NCBI RefSeq assembly: GCF_008728515.1
Contig: NC_044983.1
Coordinates: 131,869,139 to 131,933,138 of the forward strand
Direction: 5' to 3'
DNA from: Papio anubis
Taxonomy: Eukaryota; Chordata; Mammalia; Primates; Cercopithecidae
DNA length: 64,000 nucleotides
Below are positions 56,990 to 64,000 of this stretch, piece after piece (the first letter of the stretch is position 1; every line of letters begins with the position of its first letter). The notes beneath the pieces were generated by a model. That model was not told where the DNA came from, made no database searches, and worked only from the letters and a program-made list of their open reading frames with translations. Position numbers and translations under genes: made by a program.

Positions 56990-57410
56990 TAGTAATACTG
57001 AAAATAAATTCTAGGGAATAAGGATGACTAATCAGGATAGTGGTTATCTTTAAAGGAGGCAGAAGAAAGAAATTAGGGTGGAGCACCAAAAGGATTTGGG
57101 GAAGTGTTTTATTTTTATTTTTTTGTTCTGATTGATGGTTACGTGAGTGTCTGCTTTTAATAAATCACTGAAACATCTATTTTTAAAAATTAGGGAGACT
57201 GTAGTTTACAACAATATACTGTATATTTCAAAACAGCTAGAACAGAGGTCTTGAAATGTTCTCAACATATAAAAATGATAAATACTCAAGGTAATGGACA
57301 CCCCAGATATCTTGACTTAACCATTACACTCTCTGTGTGCATAATGTAATACCATGTTTCCCATAAATAAGCACAAATATTTGTCTCAATATTTGAAAAA
57401 AAATTTAATG
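56990..57410 (+). mobile_element. L1M 3' UTR fragment
   Basis: Sense L1 3' UTR text: 'caggatagtggttatcttta', 'gtagtttacaacaatatact', 'tcaaaacagctagaacagag', 'cataaataagcacaaatatt'. These are typical of the L1MA/L1MB 3' ends. The first part may be a second, overlapping piece. Confidence 0.75.
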
Positions 57411-58029
57411 CATGCTGTATTTCACTTTTAAAAGGATTAAACATAAAGGCAAAAAAAGATATTATCTATATCCTTGTAGCTAGATATCCCAGAATGCCTT
57501 CAAGATTATCCATGTATTTTGCCTTCTGTCTTACTATAATGCAGAGACTCTACACAGTCCCATCTACAAATGTTCAAATATATATATGGTATCATATGTT
57601 CCTTAGAGTTCAAAATTCAAGGTAATTAATTGCCTCCTTTCTCTCTTGTTTCATCCATTTGCCCTCTCTATTCACTATTCACTAGTGAAATATGTTTTTG
57701 TCTTGATTACTACAAATATAGAAATATTTGGAACATTTCCTGTGAAATGGTAGCAAAAAGCTTGTCAAATAATAGTGTGATACATGGCTTGAGTAGTTTT
57801 GCATAAAATCTCTGCCTCTGTTTTATAGAACAACTTCCAAATATATTATCTGTCTTAAATTCTGTAACTTCTCATCAATCTCTCTCCTGAGCATCAGCTT
57901 AGGTTAACTGGGTATTTACACTGGAAAGCATTTTTGTTCAGTTTATCGATTACTGTTACTTGACCAATCCAGTGTTTGAGTCTTACTCATCATATTACTT
58001 GATCCCTGAGAAGCAGTTGACACAGTTAC
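57411..58029. other. Unique or very old stretch, no gene seen
   Basis: It possibly begins the L2-type element that is clearer from about 58030. I cannot place the boundary. Confidence 0.3.
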
Positions 58030-58481
58030 TACACCTTTTCTCTGAAGTTCTTTCTTTATGGGGTTTCAAGAGCCCCCTTCACTTTTGGTTTTTCTATTTT
58101 CTCCTGGTAACTTAGTCTCACTTTCTGGATCTTTCTCCGTTTTCTGATCACTCAAAACATTGTATTGCCTCAGAGTTTAATCTTTTATTCTTCTCTTTGT
58201 CATATATATATATATGAAAATATTTCATATGTATAAAAATTTATATATGAAAAGATTTTATAAACCTATATATGTCTTTCTTGCATATAGGAGGTCATAT
58301 GATTTTATATTTGTATAAATAATAAAATATATGTATGAATATATATATAACCTCATATATATAAAATCCTATCCAGTATTATGACTTTAAGTATTATCTT
58401 TCCATATCTATCCAATTATGAATGCTAAAGTCATATCTTCAGCTCTGTTTTCTCAATTCCAGTCCCATACATCTGATCACC
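58030..58481 (+). mobile_element. L2/CR1-clade LINE fragment, left part
   Basis: Old sense LINE text such as 'ttgcctcagagtttaatctt' (usual 'gcctcagggctcagtcct'), 'cttttattcttctctttgtc' and 'aagtcatatcttcagctctg'. The AT-rich block at 58200-58375 interrupts it. The element continues after a MaLR and an Alu insertion at 59898. Confidence 0.55.
58200..58375. repeat. AT-rich palindromic tract
   Basis: Several TA runs and self-complementary patches, for example 'catatatatatatatg' and 'catatatataaaatcc' with its near-complement upstream. It is probably an expanded TA microsatellite within the L2 fragment. Confidence 0.8.
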
Positions 58482-58956
58482 TGTATTATTTTCCCATGGC
58501 TGTCATAGCAAATTGCCACCAACTGGGTAGCTTAAAATGATAGACGTTTATTCCCTCATAGTTCTGGAGACCAGAAAAATCCAGAATCATGGTGTAAGTA
58601 GGGCTACTTCTTCTCTGGTATTTCTAAAGGGGAATAATTTTTGCTCATCTCAGTTTCCGGTGCTTCCAGGCATTCTTTGGCTTGTGGGTGCAGAACTCCA
58701 ATCTCTGCCTCCATCTTCATACAACCTTCTCTTCTCTCTCTCTCTCTGTCTCAAATTTCCCTCTGCTTTTCTCCTATAAGGATTTTTGTCATTAAATTTA
58801 GTTCTCACCCAAAATAATCTAGTATAATCTCAATTTGAGGTCTTGAACTTCAATGCATCTGCAAACACTCTTTTTTCCCCCCCAAATAAATTCACAATTA
58901 TAGATTCTAGTATGTGGATATACCTTTTAGGGGGACTCACTCTTCAATTTACTGCA
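58482..58956 (-). mobile_element. MLT1-like LTR (MaLR)
   Basis: Reverse LTR from 'tgtattattttcccatggct' through 'gtagcttaaaatgatagacg', 'gttctggagaccagaaaaat' and 'cctataaggatttttgtcat' to 'caatttactgca'. It is an older MaLR than the THE1-type copies. Confidence 0.8.
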
Positions 58957-59500
58957 GTCTGCCTTGTGACACTCCAAGATACCTGCCCATTCTACATGCA
59001 GAGTATATCACTCTATGCAAACATCCAAAAATTTCAACTCAGTGGCGTGGAATATCAACTCTGAGTCCAAGGGAGCATCTAACTATCATCAGCTAAAAAC
59101 TACCAAATTGTGTAATCTAAATTATTTAAATAAAGAAATATCGAGACCCTGGGAAGGACCCTTTGCAGAAAAATTTCTCGATTTTAGGACTGACAAACTA
59201 GAATGTACGTTACCTGCTTTCAAAACTCAATAGTGTCATGAACGTAGGATAGATATTCTCATTCCAACAACGACAACAACAACAACAACAAAAAATGAAA
59301 GAAATAAAGGGGTCAATGGTCCCAAATAAGTTCCAAGTCAAGAAAGTAAATTCCATTAGATTTTAAAGTTTGCAAATGGTTTCATGGTTTGCCCTCTGGA
59401 CCTATGAAGGCTCCACCTCTTGAGCTGTGGTGTCTCTGCCAGTCTTTAAGCCATTATGGCAATTTGTGACAGCGGGCCTAGGTAACTGATGCACTACACT
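58957..59500 (-). mobile_element. MaLR internal region attached to the MLT1-like LTR
   Basis: It directly follows the LTR. 'caactctgagtccaagggag', 'cgtaggatagatattctcat', 'aagtaaattccattagattt' and 'ttgccctctggacctatgaa' follow the order of MaLR internal sequences in reverse. The far LTR is missing, so the element is truncated. A (CAA)n repeat at about 59266-59291 interrupts it. Confidence 0.6.
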
Positions 59501-59563
59501 TTAGATACTTTCATTTACCTTCATCTCTAATTAATCTGTCTCAAACAGAAGAATTGATTTTAT

Positions 59564-59880
59564 TTATTTATTTACTTACTTACTTATTTATGTTTATTTT
59601 GAGATGGAGTCTTGCTCTGTCGCCCATACTGGAGTACGGTGGCACAATCTTGGCTCACTGCAACCTCCGCCTCCCGGGTTCAAGCAATTCTCCTGCCTCA
59701 GCCTTCTGAGTAGCTGGGGCTACAGGTGTTCACCACCACGCTGGGCTAATTATCTGTATTTTTAGTTGAGATGGGGTTTCACCATGTTGGTCAGGTTGGT
59801 CTTGAACTCCTGACCTTGTGATCCACCCGCCTCGGTGTCCCAAAGTGTTGGGATTACATGTGTGAGCCACCACGCCCGGC
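59564..59880 (-). mobile_element. AluS element with 17-bp duplication
   Basis: Reverse Alu preceded by a T-rich (TTTA/TTAC) tail, with 'catgttggtcaggttggtct' and the end 'ccaccacgcccggc'. The flanks 'agaagaattgattttat' (59547-59563) and 'agaagtattgattttat' (59881-59897) match at 16 of 17 bases. Confidence 0.95.
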
Positions 59881-59897
59881 AGAAGTATTGATTTTAT

Positions 59898-60180
59898 GTG
59901 TATTTTTCCCCATTAAATGTGTTTCCTACTCATTATTTCCCATCATTGTAAATGGCAACTATTCATCCAGATGCTCAGACCAAAAATATCTAGGAGTTAA
60001 TTCTGACTCCTCTCTTTCTTTCACATTAACATTCAATCCATCAGCAAATTCTATTGACTTACTTTAAAATATTCTCTGAATCTGATCACTTCTGAATACC
60101 TCTGCTATTACATCTCTGGTACACAAGTTTACCAAGTGTTTTAGCAAGCAGAAATGTAGGATCTGAACCTGACCTTCTAC
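59898..60180 (+). mobile_element. L2/CR1-clade LINE fragment, right part
   Basis: Sense text 'gtaaatggcaactattcatc', 'agatgctcagaccaaaaata' and 'ttctgactcctctctttctt'. The translated frame shows 'YLGVNSDSSLSF', a hallmark of the C-terminal RT region of L2/CR1 LINEs. Stops and indels show that it is inactive. Confidence 0.7.
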
Positions 60181-60460
60181 ATCTTTGTTTGGTGTTCCCC
60201 TATACCCGCCTCATTACTTCTCCAAATGACACACTTCTTAGCTGTGCAAAGGACGTGTACATAATGACACCTGGTAAGCTGCGAAATAATGCATACTCAC
60301 TGGCCTGATTTAAATTAAAAAGAAATGTGTACATGTAAAGGAGCAGGCACCTTAATTGGCATATTAAATACTTCCTATGAGAATTAATATAAAAACTCAT
60401 AAGACAAGATATCATAATCTGTTCACTCCAATCTGCACTTTGTCTTCTGAAAAGAAACTA
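60181..60460. other. Unique stretch, no gene seen
   Basis: No named repeat. A 71-codon reverse frame at 60200-60415 is unsupported. Confidence 0.35.
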
Positions 60461-60499
60461 GATACCTTTTCTTTTTTTTTTTTTTTTTGATACCTTTTC
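60461..60499 (-). mobile_element. Poly(A)-only retrotransposition event (poly-T on this strand)
   Basis: A T17 tract (60472-60488) is flanked by a perfect 11-bp direct repeat 'gataccttttc' (60461-60471 and 60489-60499), with no element body at all. This is what target-primed reverse transcription leaves if it copies only the poly(A) tail of an Alu, L1 or mRNA. In the minus orientation the duplication starts 'gaaaagg', compatible with an L1 endonuclease-type A-rich site. A chance or slippage-derived duplication is the alternative. Confidence 0.7.
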
Positions 60500-60619
60500 A
60501 AAAGCAGTCACATCATATTTATCCCAGCTTAAAGTTGTTCTGTATCACTTACTGAAATATATTGATTTCTAAAACATGTATTAGAGTTATTCACAGTTAA
60601 AGTAATAATTTTAAATAAA

Positions 60620-60830
60620 CAGTAACTATTAATTGTTGAGTATATTCTAGATTCTGGATGGCAATCACTCATTCATTCATAATAATTCATTACTAATTAT
60701 GTATTTAAAATCTACTAAGTACCAGGCATTCTAACAGACATTCGTGATTCAATGAACACGATAAACAATAGATAAATAAAACATAATAAATTCACCTATG
60801 AATAATTATAATAAATTAAATAAAAAATAA
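60620..60830 (+). repeat. Probable ancient repeat, family not named
   Basis: 'aaaatctactaagtaccagg' and 'cattctaacagacattcgtg' recall the same old family as 24140-24680 and 32180-32430. An AluS interrupts its right end. Confidence 0.4.
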
Positions 60831-60833
60831 TCT

Positions 60834-61130
60834 GGACTGGTGCAGTGGCTCACGCCTGTAATCCCAGCACTTTGGGAGGCCGAGGTAGGTGGATCACCTG
60901 AGGCTAGGAGTTCGAGACCAGCATGGGCAACATGGTGAAAACCCATCTCTACTAAAAATACGAAAATTAGCTGGGCATGGTGGCGGGCTCCTGTAATCCC
61001 AGGTGCCTGGTGTTACTCGGGAGGCTGAGACAAGAGAATCCCTTGAACCCAGGAGGCGGCGGTTGCAATGAGTCAAGATGATGCCACTGCACTCCAGCCA
61101 GGGTGACTGGGTGATATTCCATCTCAAATT

Positions 61131-61164
<34 letters not shown>
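60834..61164 (+). mobile_element. AluS with (TAA)n tail
   Basis: Sense Alu from 'ggactggtgcagtggctcac' with a 9-base insertion in the right arm ('ggtgcctggtgttactcggg'). The A-tail has become a TAA microsatellite (61131-61164). A short 'taatct' duplication (60828-60833 and 61166-61171) flanks it. Confidence 0.94.
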
Positions 61165-61249
61165 GTAATCTAATGCCTATAAAGGGAATGCAAATCTGGG
61201 GAGACTGCAGTACATACATTGAGTGCCATTGCCCTAATCTTACCATAAA

Positions 61250-61380
61250 GTATATTCTTAACGGCTTGAAGAAGTAAAAATTATCTCCAAATTAAAGATG
61301 AGTTTACTGAGACTTAGGAAGTTTAGCAATGTGCCTGATCTCTTGCAGCCAGTGAAAACAGATCAGAATTTGATATTGGG
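61250..61380 (-). repeat. MIR-type SINE fragment
   Basis: Reverse MIR: 'gatgagtttactgagactta' and 'tcttgcagccagtgaaaaca', in the order of the usual 'gatgaggaaactgaggc' and 'cacagctagtaagtgg'. Confidence 0.65.
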
Positions 61381-61383
61381 CTG

Positions 61384-61403
61384 TTTTTTTTTTTTTTTTT
61401 TTT
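61384..61403. repeat. T20 homopolymer
   Basis: Twenty T. Unlike 60461-60499 it has no duplicated flank. Confidence 0.95.
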
Positions 61404-61639
61404 CAGGATAATAATTTTATGTTACCTAATCAGGATTTAACAACTGAAACTTTGTATCTCTCTTTTGTTTGGAAGCGTTTGTGATATCTCCATTACATGG
61501 TCATAGACCATATAAGAAAGCCAATGTTTCAGGATCCCTGTTTAAACATGGTAATTTTTGTCATTCAAAGTTTTCAATTCTTACTTGTAATAGCTGAATA
61601 CAAAACACTTGCCTTAGTAGGTAAAATAAAAACATGTTT

Positions 61640-61840
61640 TGATGTGAGATATTCTTGGGATTAAATCTCCACTCCAGTTGTATGACATTGAGGAAATCAG
61701 GTACTCTATATGTAACTCAGCTTCCTCTTCAAAAAAAAATGGAGGTAAAAATGTTTTACTCTGAGTGTATTTATAATAATTAAATGAGACAATAGGTCTA
61801 CAATGGCAAAAACAGAGTCATATTCAGTAATTAGTAGTTC
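61640..61840 (+). repeat. MIR-type SINE fragment
   Basis: Sense MIR: 'ttgtatgacattgaggaaat', 'actcagcttcctcttcaaaa', 'ttaaatgagacaataggtct'. Confidence 0.7.
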
Positions 61841-62209
61841 CTTACCCATTGATGGGTATGATTCGTTTTTCTAAAACTGTTAATTTTTAAAGTATAAAAT
61901 TTTCTTAACTGCCTTTAAATAAAGTAATTGTTTTTAAAAACAAATTAATATTGGCAATAAGGGAAGAACAGTTTTGCAAAGAGAAGTTATATTTTAATTG
62001 TTTTATAGGTGTAACACATTCTCTGAATTACTTGATGTCTATGAACAAATGCATGTCTGGTAGCAATCATCAACATAGCCTCCTTTATTAAACAGAAGCG
62101 ATTCTGCTAGTCATTAAAAACATATTTTACACAGTAAATAGTAATAGGAAAATGCTTTAGGTATTCGAAGTATTGAATACTAACAAGAAAATGGTATATT
62201 TTGTGTTAA

Positions 62210-62410
62210 TAGGAAGTGGTATGGCACATATATATAAGCACTTGGGAAACAAATAGACCTGTATATAAATCTCACCTCTGCCAATAACTTCTGTTGTGGC
62301 CTTAGAAAATTCCTCATCTTTTGTATGATTTGGATTCCTCATCAGTAAAATGGGATAAACAGTGCCTAATTTATATGCCTTAGAAAAATTCGAAGCATTT
62401 ATCAGACTGG
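62210..62410 (+). repeat. MIR-type SINE fragment
   Basis: Sense MIR: 'ataaatctcacctctgccaa', 'gatttggattcctcatcagt', 'aaaatgggataaacagtgcc'. Confidence 0.75.
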
Positions 62411-62429
62411 CTGCTAAGTATTAAAATCT

Positions 62430-62690
62430 CAGGCTAAGGGTTAACACTTACATCGTGTTTTCTAGATTCTAAGTATTCTACATGTTACCTTATTTTTCCT
62501 CAGAACAATGTAATAAAGACACAGTCATTATCATCACCATTTTGCAGGTGAAGAAACTGAGTCACGGAGGGATTCTGCGCCATGCCTCATTAGTGATGCT
62601 CACATTTACACTGCTAACGAGTGCCAAAATAGAATTCAAAGCAGGTAGTCTGACCCCAGAACCTGTGTTTTTAAAATACTTTGGCTGTTT
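62430..62690 (-). repeat. MIR-type SINE fragment
   Basis: Reverse MIR: 'accattttgcaggtgaagaa', 'actgagtcacggagggattc', 'aattcaaagcaggtagtctg'. It directly follows a sense MIR, so two independent copies lie head to tail here. Confidence 0.8.
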
Positions 62691-63229
62691 TGTGTTGAAA
62701 GAATGTGACAGCCTGGTGCCACATTGCCATTTTAAACCTACAGTTCAAGAGTTGTAATCCATAGAAATGGAATATAAACCATTGATAGAATTTCACAAAA
62801 GCCCTTTTGCTTTTTAGTAATGACTAGTTTGAGTTGTTTTTGTTGTTTTGAATTGAAGATTATGAGAAATAAAGGCTTAGCTATAGCTAATCATCATTTC
62901 TCTTAGTTTATTTTTTAAAATTTCAGTAACTGGAGAAAAATAATTGTATAATATAGTTCCTAATGCTATCTAGCTTCTTATGTCTTCAAGAGAAGCTTTT
63001 AAACATTAAGTCCATTTATATCTTCTCAAGACAAAGGGGAGAAGGTCAGCATACTGTCTAAAGTCATATGCAGAGATAAAACTTAATACAATAGGGAGCA
63101 AAGTGATGACTTAGTAGTCCTGAAATTATAAAGTTTCAAGTTGCCCAGGTCATCAGTACAGGTGTATGAGGAAAGAGTCTAGGAGAACAAAAGGAAGTTA
63201 CTCTGGGTCCCACACATATCTGAGTAGAA
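62691..63229. other. Unique stretch, no gene seen
   Basis: AT-rich, no named repeat. Confidence 0.35.
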
Positions 63230-63400
63230 GATCAAGGACCTGAATCCATGTCCACTGTCTCCACTCCCTTAATAGATATGTCCTTGTCAAAGTGATACTT
63301 TACTTCTCTGAGTCACGTATTCACACATTCCTTACCCGCATAAATTTATAATAGTACTTTCTATAGAGTGTTTAGACCCATTGAGATCATGTACATAGGG
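63230..63400 (+). repeat. MIR-like fragment
   Basis: 'tgaatccatgtccactgtct', 'ttacttctctgagtcacgta' and 'ttagacccattgagatcatg' weakly follow the MIR order. Confidence 0.4.
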
Positions 63401-63628
63401 CTTGTTTTTTAAACTGCAAAATAATAGCTTGTTCATAATCGCTGGTTTAATGCAAGCAGTCTAGTTATCAAAAAGCAGGCCCATTAACTTGCTTCATGAA
63501 CTGTTTATTATAAAAACCAACGAAAGAACTCAGGAGCAAGAGATAGATGCATAAGAAGAGATGAAGACAAATAGAGGCAGAAAAAGTGTGGCTTTGAGAA
63601 TACAAAACTGAAACTTAAAACCCATGCT

Positions 63629-63655
63629 TTGTGAACAAGTCAGGCTTGTTCACAA
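63629..63655. other. Perfect 11-bp inverted repeat (hairpin)
   Basis: Arms 'ttgtgaacaag' (63629-63639) and 'cttgttcacaa' (63645-63655) close a 5-base loop 'tcagg'. It is outside any recognised repeat. Confidence 0.88.
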
Positions 63656-64000
63656 GACTAGAAAAAAAGGCAGGTCTGTTGAACTTAAGAGACTTAGTGT
63701 TACAGGATGTGTTTAAAAAGCAATGTCAATGTTATGTTTAACACCTTAGTGACTTACTAAGAAAAAATTTGAAATGACAAATGTTAAACTATGAAAGGGT
63801 TTCAGGAACCCATGAAAAAGATAAAATATACCATGTCTGTTGTTAGAGGGATATCTCCAATGCAGGTAAATTGCATAGTTAACCATTTGAATGGGTGTCC
63901 TTCAAAATCTATTTCCTTTACTTCATATAAAATTGTATAGTCCTTAAAATTGAAAAAAATATTAAACTTATCATTATTGTCATAAACACATATGGCAACT
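63656..64000. other. Unique stretch to window end
   Basis: AT-rich. No repeat or gene recognised. Confidence 0.35.

Noticed and set aside
61384..61403. T20 tract as a second poly(A)-only insertion
   Set aside because: No duplicated sequence flanks it, so slippage is the simpler explanation.
1..64000. CRISPR arrays, operons, bacterial promoters or ribosome binding sites
   Set aside because: The window is primate nuclear DNA. No spaced direct-repeat array or prokaryotic gene structure is present.

Overview
The window looks like intergenic or deep-intronic DNA from an Old World monkey nuclear genome. The primate call rests on many Alu, L1 and THE1-type elements. The Old World monkey call rests on the two youngest-looking Alus (875-1191 and 4692-4998). 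They carry 'ggctagtttttt' and 'ggcttgagcc' or 'ggtttgagcc' where human AluY usually has 'ggctaatttttt' and 'ggcgtgagcc'. I recall these variants from macaque/baboon AluY lineages and could not check them here. I found no convincing protein-coding gene, rRNA, tRNA or snRNA gene, and no CRISPR array. Nearly every long open frame lies in an Alu, L1 or MaLR element or in a simple repeat.

Layout. 1-12 kb: unique AT-rich DNA with AluY copies, ancient MIR pieces, a 5'-truncated L1 3' end with target-site duplications (6134-6659), a solo THE1-type LTR with a 5-bp duplication (9065-9418), and one non-repeat open frame bounded by splice-like sites on the minus strand (7171-7692). 12.4-18.3 kb: an old plus-strand L1M ORF2/3' end. 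It is split by two Alus and by about 1.4 kb of DNA I cannot identify (12893-14309). 19-36 kb: unique DNA with an old Alu, a decayed minus-strand ERVL-type pol region (20500-21270), an MLT1-like LTR (24893-25292), many MIRs and a G-quadruplex motif (34437-34462). 36.5-41.3 kb: a minus-strand L1M with an AluY inside, a short L1 3' end with perfect 12-bp duplications, and a GATA microsatellite.

42.4-55 kb is the most structured part. A minus-strand THE1-type provirus (42371-44909) is followed by a plus-strand solo LTR (45045-45399). Next comes a minus-strand L1 (47530-55021) that hosts a complete plus-strand THE1-type provirus (48257-51426), and that provirus hosts a solo ERV1-class LTR (48901-49741). 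Duplications of matching length mark each junction, so the order of insertion can be read directly. The two proviral internal regions are about 1.60 kb each once later insertions are removed.

55-64 kb: AT-rich DNA with an L1 3' end, AT-rich palindromic tracts, an L2/CR1-clade fragment split by an MLT1-like MaLR element and an AluS, more MIRs, and an unusual poly(T)-only insertion with an 11-bp duplication (60461-60499).

The window is mainly a record of nested transposition. I found no evidence of a new biochemical system. The items most worth checking are the candidate exon at 7171-7692, the unidentified insert at 12893-14309, the poly(T)-only insertion at 60461-60499, and the L1 / THE1 / ERV1 nest.
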